A stretch of 64,000 nucleotides of DNA, taken from NCBI RefSeq assembly GCF_052117125.1, contig NZ_JBQKJT010000010.1, positions 62,001-126,000 on the forward strand, read 5' to 3'. The position numbers and the translations under genes were made by a program. This stretch comes from Avoscillospira_A sp052117125. GTDB taxonomy: Bacteria > Bacillota > Clostridia > Oscillospirales > Oscillospiraceae. The notes under the pieces are model-generated. The model was not told the DNA's origin. It did not search any database and saw only the letters and a list, made by a program, of their open reading frames with translations. This document shows positions 34,726 to 42,326 of the stretch, in pieces (the first letter of the stretch is position 1; each line of letters begins with the position of its first letter).

Positions 34726-35928
34726 ATGAAAATCACAAGTGTGGAGTGCTACCTGGATGATTTTATCACCGTAAAGGTTAACACAGACGAGGGAATCAGC
34801 GGCTTTGGTGAAGCCGGCTTGGCCTACGGCAACTGCTGGGAAGCTGCGTTCGGTCAGTGCCAGGATTTTGCAAAGCTGGTCATCGGTATGGACCCCTTCA
34901 ATACGGAGGAGATCTGGGAGCACCTGCACCGGCATACCTTCTGGGGCATGGGCGGCGGCGTTGTCATCACCTCCGCCATGGCGGCCATTGACACGGCCTG
35001 CTGGGATATCAAGGGCAAAGCGTTGGGCGTACCTGTCTACAAGCTCATCGGCGGCAAGACCAATCAGAAACTCCGGGCTTATGCCTCCCAGCTGCAATTC
35101 GGCTGGAGCGATCTCATCGGCAAAAACAACAACGAGGGCCTGGGTCTGCTGTATGATCCCAAGGACTACTTCGAGGTAACTAAAAACGCCATCCGCGATG
35201 GCTATGACGCCATTAAGGTGGACCCGGTCTTTGCTCCCACAGATCCCTCTGTACCGCTGCCGTACATCTGGGGCAACCAAGGAACCCATGTCCGCGGCTG
35301 CTACCGCTACCATGATTTGCAGCGCTCCGTGGAGCGCATCGCCGCCTGCCGCGAAGCCGGTGGTCCGGATCTGGACATCATTGTGGAGATTCACTCCCTG
35401 CTGGATGCCAATACGGCTGCTGAGTTGGGCAAGGCGCTGGAACCCTACCACATTATGTATTTTGAAGAGCCCACCAGCCCCGAGAACGCCAGCAACTTCC
35501 GCCATATCAAAGAGAAGTGCAATCTTCCTTTGGCCACCGGTGAGCGCAGCTACACCCGTTGGGGCTTCCGTCAGTTCTTTGAGGACCGCACCCTGTCTGT
35601 GATTCAGCCGGACCTCTGCAACACCGGCGGTATCACGGAGACGAAGAAAATCTGCGATATGGCTCAGGTCTATGATATGGGCGTACAGATTCATGTCTGC
35701 GGCGGCCCCATCGCCACCGCTGCGGCCTTGCAGGTGGAGGCGGCCATTCCCAACTTTACCATCCATGAGGAGCATAATGCCAACCTGCTGAACAAGTTCA
35801 AGAGAGCCGGTAAGTATTACTACGCTCCGGTCAATGGTGCCTATGAGATTCCCGATCTGCCCGGCATCGGTCAGGAGATGAGCGAGGAAGTCCTGGCCAA
35901 TGCCCGCAAGAAAGTTGTCATTGAATAA
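34726..35928 (+). CDS. Enolase-superfamily (mandelate racemase-like) dehydratase/epimerase, paralogue 2
   Basis: 400 residues, clearly related to the gene at 32007. Ligands appear as Glu in IIVEIHS (about 223), Glu in YFEEPTSP (about 249) and Glu in ATGERSY (about 274); QIHVCGGP (about 325) gives the second histidine and EIH the first. The lid and the KVDPVF strand, plus an insertion around APTDPSVPLP, differ from paralogue 1, so it may act on a different isomer or a second step. AAGGAGATATC precedes its ATG. Last gene of the operon. Confidence 0.87.
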   Translation: MKITSVECYLDDFITVKVNTDEGISGFGEAGLAYGNCWEAAFGQCQDFAKLVIGMDPFNTEEIWEHLHRHTFWGMGGGVVITSAMAAIDTACWDIKGKALGVPVYKLIGGKTNQKLRAYASQLQFGWSDLIGKNNNEGLGLLYDPKDYFEVTKNAIRDGYDAIKVDPVFAPTDPSVPLPYIWGNQGTHVRGCYRYHDLQRSVERIAACREAGGPDLDIIVEIHSLLDANTAAELGKALEPYHIMYFEEPTSPENASNFRHIKEKCNLPLATGERSYTRWGFRQFFEDRTLSVIQPDLCNTGGITETKKICDMAQVYDMGVQIHVCGGPIATAAALQVEAAIPNFTIHEEHNANLLNKFKRAGKYYYAPVNGAYEIPDLPGIGQEMSEEVLANARKKVVIE

Positions 35929-35971
35929 AGTTTATCGTTGAACTCCTCTTTCTTCATACACTCCCATAGCA

Positions 35972-36064
35972 AAAGCGGCAGCTTCTTTGCGGCATGTCCA
36001 CAGAGAAACTGCCGCTTTGCAACTGTTTTCTCAGTGGAGAAAGCAGTTGCAAAGCGGTGGTTTT
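35972..36064 (+). promoter_or_regulatory. Two overlapping, mutually exclusive hairpins before the GntR gene
   Basis: Hairpin 1 pairs 35972-35989 with 36001-36018 (18 bp, one mismatch, one G-U). Hairpin 2 pairs 36011-36032 with 36037-36058 (22 bp, two G-U, AGTG loop) and is followed by GGTTTT. They share 36011-36018, so only one can form. Hairpin 2 can end transcription from the dehydratase operon; hairpin 1 would act like an anti-terminator. A plain tandem terminator is the simpler reading. Confidence 0.6.
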
Positions 36065-36074
36065 CGACTATAAT
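36047..36074 (+). promoter_or_regulatory. Promoter of the GntR gene
   Basis: TTGCAA (36047-36052), 16 bases, TATAAT (36069-36074). The -35 lies inside the downstream arm of the 22-bp hairpin. Confidence 0.55.
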
Positions 36075-36158
36075 AAAATATGGATGCGTTCCGCCTGCTC
36101 AGGGCGGAGAATATCGAGAGAGCATTGTTTGGTGACACAGAGAGGGAATCAAAGTAGT

Positions 36159-36914
36159 ATGGAACAAAGAAGCAGAAAAAAAATCAGCCGTGTATCAATT
36201 GTGGATCAGGTATGTGCATCCATCAAACAAGATATTGCCGATGGTACCTGGAAAGAGGGCAGCAAGCTCCCGTCGGAAGCAGAATTTGCAGAACTGTTCG
36301 GTGTCAACCGGCTCAGTGTTCGCATGGCTTTACAGAAACTCAGCACGCTGGGAATTATTGAGACCCGAGTAGGAGAAGGCTCCTATGTCAAACGCTTTTC
36401 GTTGCGGCCCGTACTCAGTGAGGTCGCTGTATTTTACGAGGGGGAAGAGCGGTATGAGGAGGTACGCCAGCTGAGATTTCTGCTGGAAAGTGAGTGTATG
36501 CGCCTTGCACTGCAGAAGGCCACCGACGAGGAGCGAGAACAGTTGAGACAAGCGCTGCAGTATTATTATGAGATGGCTGCGGAATTCCACAAGGACATCC
36601 ATGATGAAACTCGGCTGGACCAGGTGGTAGACGCCGATTTTCAGTTCCACTATCAGGTAATTCGTATGAGCCACAATCGCTTGTATCGGGATATTTATCA
36701 AATGGTACAGGTGCTGATCCGTGAACATATCAAGCGGCTGCTGAGTCGCCGTACACAAGCGCGAGAAGAACAGGGCCTGCCCCAGAATTTGATTAACGAG
36801 ACCCATGAAGAAATCTACCGTGCCATACGGGATTCCAATGCCAATGTTGTAGAACGGCTTTGTGCTGAAATGTTGGGCATCATTCCGGTGCCGGGTATGG
36901 ATATATTTGATTAA
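36159..36914 (+). CDS. GntR-family (FadR/FCD subfamily) regulator
   Basis: 251 residues. The N-terminal winged helix has SIVDQVCASIKQDI and KLPSEAEFAELFGVNRLSVR (about residues 12-65); the C-terminal all-helical FCD domain has the metal-ligand pattern around DADFQFHYQVIRMSHN (about 165-180) and NETHEEIYRAIRD (about 215). FCD regulators sense organic acids, sugar acids or amino-acid derivatives, in keeping with the upstream dehydratase and permease operon. The ATG at 36159 is chosen after AGAGGGA; the frame upstream runs into the hairpins and promoter. Confidence 0.9.
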   Translation: MEQRSRKKISRVSIVDQVCASIKQDIADGTWKEGSKLPSEAEFAELFGVNRLSVRMALQKLSTLGIIETRVGEGSYVKRFSLRPVLSEVAVFYEGEERYEEVRQLRFLLESECMRLALQKATDEEREQLRQALQYYYEMAAEFHKDIHDETRLDQVVDADFQFHYQVIRMSHNRLYRDIYQMVQVLIREHIKRLLSRRTQAREEQGLPQNLINETHEEIYRAIRDSNANVVERLCAEMLGIIPVPGMDIFD

Positions 36915-37031
36915 GCTGGAATAGGCATTGCAATTACACGTTCTGCTATCCGGAAAGGTCAAGGTCATATATCGAGAGCTTTGGGAATATTATTGGGGAA
37001 AAGTTTTAGATTGACTTCTTGAGAATAACGC

Positions 37032-37080
37032 AAAGAGCAAGATTGGGAACCCCTTGGGGCTTCAAATCTTGCTCTTTTTA
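37032..37080 (+). terminator. Intrinsic terminator after the GntR gene
   Basis: AAAGAGCAAGATT (37032-37044) with AATCTTGCTCTTT (37065-37077), running into TT. Confidence 0.85.
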
Positions 37081-37198
37081 TCTCATTGGGCAAAAAGCCC
37101 TATGCTTTATTTTACACTTGCATTTTTTTCAATACAGAGTTACAATGTTATCTGTAATTATTATATAGTTTTATTCTTCTATTGGTAGGGAGGTATTT

Positions 37199-38224
37199 AT
37201 GGAATCCGTTCCTATGCAGCAGGGCGAAATCCTGCTCTATAACAACAACGGTGAAAAAGAGTTTGTCAGTGTGGTGTTTCGGGAGGAAACATTCTGGCTC
37301 ACGCAAAGCGGAATGGCAGAGTTATTTGACTGCACAACAGACAATATCTCTCTGCACCTAAAAAATATCTATGCGGAGGAGGAGCTAACGCCGGAAGCAA
37401 CTACCGAGAAATTCTCGGTGGTTCGTCAGGAAGGTTCCCGACAGGTTCGCCGCACCTTGGAGCACTACAATCTGGATGCCATTATTGCTGTAGGATACCG
37501 TGTGAACTCCAAAAAGGCCACCCGCTTCCGTCAGTGGGCCACAAAAACGCTGAAAGAGTACATCACCAAGGGCTTCGTCCTCAATGATGATATGCTGAAA
37601 AACGGCAAGCCCTTCGGCCGGGACTACTTCGACGAGCTGTTAGAGCGCATCCGGGAAATTCGGGCCAGCGAGCGCCGGGCCTACCAGAAGATTGCCGACG
37701 TGTTTGAACAGTGCAGCTACGACTACGACAAAAACAGTGACACCACAAAGGCATTCTATGCCTTTGTGCAGAACAAGCTCCACTTTGCCGTCACCGGCAA
37801 GACGGCGGCGGAACTGATTGCGGAACGGGCCACCCTGGACAGCCCCACCATGGGCCTGACCACCTGGAGGGGTGCGCCGGGCGGAAAAATTCTGAAAAGC
37901 GACACCCTGGTGGCTAAAAATTACCTCAACGAGAAAGAGCTTTCCCGGCTCAATCGGCTGGTGACCATGTTTATCGACTACGCCGAGCTCATGGCCGAGG
38001 ATGAGCAGCTCATGAGCATGCAGGACTGGCTAGACGAGACGGACCGTTTTTTGACCAACAACCGTCGAAAGGTGCTGGAGGGCAAAGGCCATGTCTCCCG
38101 AGAAGCAGCAGTAAAAAAGGTTAGCGACATCTACGCGGAATTCCGCAAAAAACAGGATGCAGACTACGTCTCCGAGTTTGACCGTGCCATGGAGCACTAT
38201 CTGAAAGGCGGTGGGAATCCGTGA
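37199..38224 (+). CDS. RhuM-family protein coupled to the recombinase
   Basis: 341 residues. The N-terminal half matches the RhuM family: GEILLYNNNGEKEFVSVVF, then a helix-turn-helix-like LTQSGMAELFDCTTDNISLHL (split by family alignment), GYRVNSKKATRFRQWAT and LKEYITKGFVLND. The C-terminal 130 residues are helical. The biochemical role of RhuM proteins is unsettled; they are common in mobile and defence islands. GGGAGG precedes the ATG. The stop overlaps the GTG of the recombinase gene by four bases, so translation is coupled and the protein may help control recombination (inference). Confidence 0.85.
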   Translation: MESVPMQQGEILLYNNNGEKEFVSVVFREETFWLTQSGMAELFDCTTDNISLHLKNIYAEEELTPEATTEKFSVVRQEGSRQVRRTLEHYNLDAIIAVGYRVNSKKATRFRQWATKTLKEYITKGFVLNDDMLKNGKPFGRDYFDELLERIREIRASERRAYQKIADVFEQCSYDYDKNSDTTKAFYAFVQNKLHFAVTGKTAAELIAERATLDSPTMGLTTWRGAPGGKILKSDTLVAKNYLNEKELSRLNRLVTMFIDYAELMAEDEQLMSMQDWLDETDRFLTNNRRKVLEGKGHVSREAAVKKVSDIYAEFRKKQDADYVSEFDRAMEHYLKGGGNP

Positions 38225-40377
38225 TTGAAACATTTGATATTGCAGGCTACTGCCGTATTTCTGTAGACGATGAACTGGACCGGGACAACGTATCCATTGA
38301 AAACCAGAAAGCGATCATTCAGGACTTTGTGAAGCAGAAATTCCCCGGCAGTACCCTCACCTTTTATGAGGACAGGGACCGCTCCGGCTACACCTTTGAG
38401 CAGCGCGAGGGCTACCAGACCATGCGGAACGGGTTGATGGCCCATCAATATGACATTCTCATCATCAAGGATTTCTCCCGTTTTTCCCGCCGCAACAGCC
38501 GCGGTCTGGTGGAACTGGAAGACCTGCGAGACGCTGGAGTACGGATCATTTCCATCGGAGACGGCATCGATTTTCCCAATGATGATGATTGGCTGAAAAT
38601 CCAGTTTCAATTCCTCATCAACGAAATGCCCGTCACGGACACCAGCAAAAAAGTGCGGAATGTTATCAAGCGACGGCAGGCCGACGGCAAATGGATTTGT
38701 GCCGCCCCCTATGGCTATCTCATCAACCAACGACAGGAATTTGAGATTGTCCCCACAGAGGCCGACATTGTCCGTACCATTTTCCGTCTCTACAACGAGG
38801 AGGGCTGGGGTTACAAAAAGATCGCCAACTATCTCACGGAACAGGGCATCCCCACCCCCCGGATGGCTGAGCGTGACCGGAAAGAAGCCGCCGGAGCCGA
38901 ATACCGGCGCACCGTCAAATCTTCGTGGGCCATCGTCACGGTACAGGGCATTCTGGACAACGATTTTTACATCGGCACCCTGCGTCAAAGCAAGTACACA
39001 CGAAAAAAGATCAACGGCAAGGACGTCCGGCAGGATGAAGCCGAACAGATAGTCATTGAACGCCATCACCAGCCCATTCTGGACTATCGCACCTTCGCCA
39101 CCACCCGGGCCCTGCGGGAGAAACGCAGCACGTCCAACTATCGGGGCATCAAGAAGTATGACAATGTGTACTCCGGCTTTCTCACCTGCGGTGACTGCGG
39201 CGCACCCATGTTTGCCATGAGCCGCAGCGATTTGAAACCGGCCTACACCTGCGGCACTTACCATCGCCGGGGCCGGGCAGGCTGCACCTCCCACCACATT
39301 CGAGTGGATAAGCTGGATGAGCTGTTGAAACTTTACATCCGGCGGGTTATGGATCATTCCGCAGATATGCTGGAACGGCTCAATCAAGACCTAGAACGGG
39401 AGCAGGAGGACGTGGTCGAGACCGAGCAGAGCGCCGACCATCTGGCGTCGGTACTGGCCGAGCTCCAAGAAGAATTGAAGGTCACCAAGCGGCAGCGCAT
39501 CCGGGACCTGATGAAACACCCGGAACAGGAAGCCCTGCTGGAAGAGACCTACGACGAGTTGGAATCTGACTTACAAAAGAAGATCGAGGGCATCAGCCAC
39601 CAGATTGAGCTGCTAGCCGACAAGCGGAACACCATCATCCAGGTCAACCGGGCCGCCCGGACGGCCCTGGAAGTCTTTGAGGATATTCTGAAGAAAGACC
39701 ATCTGGAACGCAACGACTTGGAATTGATTATCGACCACATCAAGATCTATGAGGACCATCTGGAGATTCAGCTGCAAGCCGACGTGGACGCTATCTTGCA
39801 GTCTGCCGCCCAGGAGGAAGCCGTAAATTTTAAGTCCGGCATCGAAAATATCGTATCGTGCCGCATTGTCCAATCTGCCACCCATCAGAAGGACAAGGTT
39901 TTCGATGTCCATGTTATCAGTGACGGTGACCCTCTGGAGATTTATACAGAAAAGGACGGCGAAGTGATCTTTAAAAAGTACTCCCCCATGGGAGACCTGT
40001 CGGACTTTGCCGGTCAACTGTGTGAGTCCATTTACAAGAATACCGGCCATCTGGCTGCCATCAGCGACCGGGACACCGTGATTGCCCTTTCCGGTGGTCA
40101 CCGTCGGGAGCTGGGCGACAAGCGTGTTTCCAACGCCCTGGAGCAGCTGATGGAGCAACGCAAATCCTACCGATACGCCCCCGGCGTCCAGCCGGTCCCT
40201 GTGGTAGACGGCTCCGACCATCACACTGTCGGCGTCGCAGCCCCCATCCTGGCCGAGGGCGACGTTCTGGGCAGTGTGGTCCTGGTGACCCAGGCCGATG
40301 AGCCGCCCCTGTCTGAGGACGATCAGAAGCTGGCCCAGACTATTGCGACGTTTCTGGGCCGCCAGATGGAAAGTTGA
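38221..40377 (+). CDS. Large serine recombinase fused in frame to the SpoVT C-terminal domain
   Basis: 718 residues. Residues 1-150 are the resolvase catalytic domain, with the nucleophile Ser in YCRISVDDE (about 11), IENQK, and DFSRFSRRN (about 85). Then the recombinase domain (about 170-290), a zinc ribbon (CGDCG about 323; CGTYHRRGRAGC about 345-356), and a long coiled coil (about 385-480) that controls synapsis in this family. From residue 571, immediately after the attR core, the sequence is the GAF-like effector domain of SpoVT (starts PLEIYTEKDGEV, ends FLGRQME). In the circular element the enzyme would instead end after 24 other residues encoded at 17012-17087, giving about 594. GTG start at 38221 overlaps rhuM. 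Confidence 0.93.
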   Translation: MIETFDIAGYCRISVDDELDRDNVSIENQKAIIQDFVKQKFPGSTLTFYEDRDRSGYTFEQREGYQTMRNGLMAHQYDILIIKDFSRFSRRNSRGLVELEDLRDAGVRIISIGDGIDFPNDDDWLKIQFQFLINEMPVTDTSKKVRNVIKRRQADGKWICAAPYGYLINQRQEFEIVPTEADIVRTIFRLYNEEGWGYKKIANYLTEQGIPTPRMAERDRKEAAGAEYRRTVKSSWAIVTVQGILDNDFYIGTLRQSKYTRKKINGKDVRQDEAEQIVIERHHQPILDYRTFATTRALREKRSTSNYRGIKKYDNVYSGFLTCGDCGAPMFAMSRSDLKPAYTCGTYHRRGRAGCTSHHIRVDKLDELLKLYIRRVMDHSADMLERLNQDLEREQEDVVETEQSADHLASVLAELQEELKVTKRQRIRDLMKHPEQEALLEETYDELESDLQKKIEGISHQIELLADKRNTIIQVNRAARTALEVFEDILKKDHLERNDLELIIDHIKIYEDHLEIQLQADVDAILQSAAQEEAVNFKSGIENIVSCRIVQSATHQKDKVFDVHVISDGDPLEIYTEKDGEVIFKKYSPMGDLSDFAGQLCESIYKNTGHLAAISDRDTVIALSGGHRRELGDKRVSNALEQLMEQRKSYRYAPGVQPVPVVDGSDHHTVGVAAPILAEGDVLGSVVLVTQADEPPLSEDDQKLAQTIATFLGRQMES
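39907..39950. other. attR, right junction of the spoVT element
   Basis: The element half-site has GTCCATGT (39907-39914), TATCA, GTGACGG (39920-39926), then GGTGACCC (39925-39932), after which spoVT resumes with TCTGGAGATTTAT. The two motifs are the exact inverse complements of those at attL. The whole half-site lies inside the recombinase coding sequence. Confidence 0.9.
39933..40377 (+). pseudogene. spoVT: spoVT 3' part (GAF-like effector domain), separated from its start
   Basis: 148 residues equal to the C-terminal domain of SpoVT: EIYTEKDGEVIFKKYSPMG, DFAGQLCESIYKNTGH, AISDRDTVIALSGG, then VGVAAPILAEGD and the ending TFLGRQMES, which is close to the family's FLARQMEQ end. It has no start of its own here and is translated only as the tail of the recombinase. 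With 16914-17011 it forms a complete gene. A strong terminator follows at 40379. Confidence 0.92.
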
Positions 40378-40378
40378 T

Positions 40379-40430
40379 GGATACAAAAAAAGACCGCCGA
40401 ACGGTTGTTCGACGGTCTTTTTATTGTATC
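40379..40430. terminator. Bidirectional terminator between spoVT 3' part and the transketolase genes
   Basis: AAAAGACCGCCGAAC with GTTCGACGGTCTTTT (one mismatch, GGTT loop) in 40387-40422, extended by outer GATACAA/TTGTATC, with T-runs for both directions. Confidence 0.9.
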
Positions 40431-40438
40431 AGCGCTGC

Positions 40439-41386
40439 TTACTTTTTCAGAGAAACAGCCTTCTTCGCGCACTCGGCGATCTTCTCAGGCGTCAGCCCAT
40501 AGGCTTCCAGAACCTTCTCGGCCTTGCCGGAGCGGCCAAACTCATCGTTGACACCATGACGGATCACGGGTACCGGGCAAGCCTCGGCCAGGTACTCACA
40601 GACAGCAGCACCCAGGCCACCCAGCACGTTGGCTTCCTCGGTGGTGACGATGCAGCCGGTCTCCTTGGCGGCAGCCAGAACGGCGGCCTCGTCCAGGGGC
40701 TTGATGGTGTGCATATCCAGCACGCGGGCAGAGATACCCTCGGCCTTCAGCGCTTCGGCGGCCTTCAGCGCCATCTGCACCATCATACCGGTGGCGATGA
40801 TGGTCACGTCCTTACCCTCAACCAGCTTGGAAGCCTTGCCGATCTCAAAGGTATAGCCCTCGATGGAATCGGTGACCGTCTCCACAGCCAGGCGGCCCAG
40901 ACGCATATAGGCGGGGCCCTCATAGTTCAGCAGGGCCTCAGTGGCCAGACGCATCTCATGGCCGTCACAGGGGCACAGAACCACCATACCGGGGATGGCG
41001 CGCATAATGGCGAAATCCTCGATGCACTGGTGGGTGGCGCCGTCCTCGCCGACGCTGAGGCCGCCGTGGGAACCGATGACCTTGACGTTCAGGTGGGGAT
41101 AGCAGACGCTGTTGCGGACCTGCTCCCAGGCACGGCCGGCGGCGAACATGGCAAAGGTGTTGACAAAGGGCTTCTTGCCGCAGGTGGAAAGGCCGGCGGC
41201 CACGCCCACCATGTTGCACTCCGCGATGCCCATATCGAAGAAGCGGTCGGGATAGGCCTTCATAAAGCCTTTGGTCATGGTAGCGCCCGCCAGGTCGGCG
41301 TCAAACACCACCAGATCGGGATATTTTTCAGCCAGCTCTACCAGCGCATTGCCGTAGGCGGCACGGGTTGCGATTTTCTCTGCCAT
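40439..41386 (-). CDS. Transketolase, C-terminal subunit
   Basis: 315 residues. It holds the pyrimidine-binding and C-terminal domains of a split transketolase: DADLAGATMTKGF near the start, MGIAECNMVGVAAGL (about 72) with the Glu that activates thiamine diphosphate, and a second-domain GMMVQMALKAAEAL. Works with the N-terminal subunit encoded three bases upstream in the pentose phosphate pathway. Because the tetritol route would give erythrose-4-phosphate, this is also where that product would enter metabolism, although these genes lie outside the element. Confidence 0.93.
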   Translation of the reverse strand: MAEKIATRAAYGNALVELAEKYPDLVVFDADLAGATMTKGFMKAYPDRFFDMGIAECNMVGVAAGLSTCGKKPFVNTFAMFAAGRAWEQVRNSVCYPHLNVKVIGSHGGLSVGEDGATHQCIEDFAIMRAIPGMVVLCPCDGHEMRLATEALLNYEGPAYMRLGRLAVETVTDSIEGYTFEIGKASKLVEGKDVTIIATGMMVQMALKAAEALKAEGISARVLDMHTIKPLDEAAVLAAAKETGCIVTTEEANVLGGLGAAVCEYLAEACPVPVIRHGVNDEFGRSGKAEKVLEAYGLTPEKIAECAKKAVSLKK

Positions 41387-41389
41387 GAT

Positions 41390-42229
41390 TTAGCCCTCCA
41401 ATTCCTTCAGTTTGGCTTCCAGCTCGGCCTTGGCCTGGGCCATCTGCTCGTCGTTGGGCGCCTTGCCATGCCAGCCGGCGTCGTTCTCCATAAAGCTGAC
41501 GCCCTTGCCCTTCACGGTCTTGGCCAGGATCATGGTGGGCTGACCCTTGGTGGCGGCAGCCTCCTCGAAGGCCTTGACGATCTCGTCGTAGTTGTGGCCA
41601 TCGATCTTGATGACATGCCAGCCGAAGGCCTCGCACTTCTTGTCCAGGGGCTCGGAGGGCATGACATCCGCGGTGCGGCCGTCAATTTGCAGGCCGTTGA
41701 CGTCGATGACAGCGCACAGATTGTCCAGCTTGTACTTGGCAGCGGACATAAAGGCCTCCCACACCTGGCCCTCGGCGATCTCGCCGTCGCCCAGGATGGA
41801 GTAGACACGGTAGTTCTTGTGATTGAGCTTGCCGCCCAGCGCCATGCCGACGGCAGCGGAGATGCCCTGGCCCAGGGAGCCGGTAGACATATCTACGCCG
41901 GGAACGTGGTGCATCTCCACATGGCCGGACATATGGCCGTCGATGGAGCGGAACATTTTCAGATCCTCCACCGGGAAGAAGCCGCGCAGGGCCAGCGTGG
42001 GATACAGGGCGGGAGAACAGTGGCCCTTGGACATGACGAAGCGGTCACGGTCCGGGTCACGGGGGTTCTTGGGGTCTACCTTCATAACGTGGAAGTAGAG
42101 GGTGGTCAGCACATCCAGGCAGCTGAGGGAGCCGCCGGGGTGACCGGAGGCAGCATCATGTACCATCTGGACTGCCAGCAGACGGGCTTTGGTCGCATTG
42201 ACGGCCAGAGCCTGATACTTGTTTTCCAT
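41390..42229 (-). CDS. Transketolase, N-terminal subunit
   Basis: 279 residues. The thiamine diphosphate-binding domain is shown by HDAASGHPGGSLSCLD (about residue 24), KGHCSPALYPTLA (about 65), GSLGQGISAAVGMA (about 114) and ILGDGEIAEGQ with the metal-binding Asn downstream (about 145). The ATG at 42229 follows AAGGAAGGATC; the open frame beyond it is not conserved. Partner of the C-terminal subunit. Confidence 0.93.
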   Translation of the reverse strand: MENKYQALAVNATKARLLAVQMVHDAASGHPGGSLSCLDVLTTLYFHVMKVDPKNPRDPDRDRFVMSKGHCSPALYPTLALRGFFPVEDLKMFRSIDGHMSGHVEMHHVPGVDMSTGSLGQGISAAVGMALGGKLNHKNYRVYSILGDGEIAEGQVWEAFMSAAKYKLDNLCAVIDVNGLQIDGRTADVMPSEPLDKKCEAFGWHVIKIDGHNYDEIVKAFEEAAATKGQPTMILAKTVKGKGVSFMENDAGWHGKAPNDEQMAQAKAELEAKLKELEG

Positions 42230-42326
42230 AGCGATCCTTCCTTTTCCATAAGAAGTTATCCAACGACATCTCCATACGGATGCCGGTTCCGCATACAAAG
42301 TCCTTAACCAGGGGCTCCAAACCCCA

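Larger units (their letters stand above)
17007..39932. mobile_element. 22.9-kb serine-recombinase element inserted in spoVT (skin-like)
   Basis: The element is bounded by GACCC at 17007-17011 and 39928-39932 and measures 22,921 bases. It carries its recombinase at the right end, reading in the direction of spoVT, with rhuM coupled upstream. Cargo is a DHH phosphoesterase, a tetritol-type catabolic operon with importer, a decayed mobilizable element, a pair of enolase-superfamily genes with a permease and regulator, and rhuM. Excision at GACCC would rebuild spoVT without adding or losing a codon. Reconstructed element ends form a 44-bp dyad with arms 8 and 7 bases long on each side, separated by 5-base spacers, around a TGAC centre with GA as likely crossover dinucleotide. 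No phage structural genes are seen, so it is not an intact prophage. Confidence 0.92.

Noticed and set aside
38221..40377. The 718-residue recombinase as a native two-domain enzyme with a GAF-type sensor
   Set aside because: The C-terminal 148 residues are SpoVT, its missing N-terminus sits at 16914, and the join falls exactly at the attachment core. The fusion is a product of integration, not the ancestral gene.
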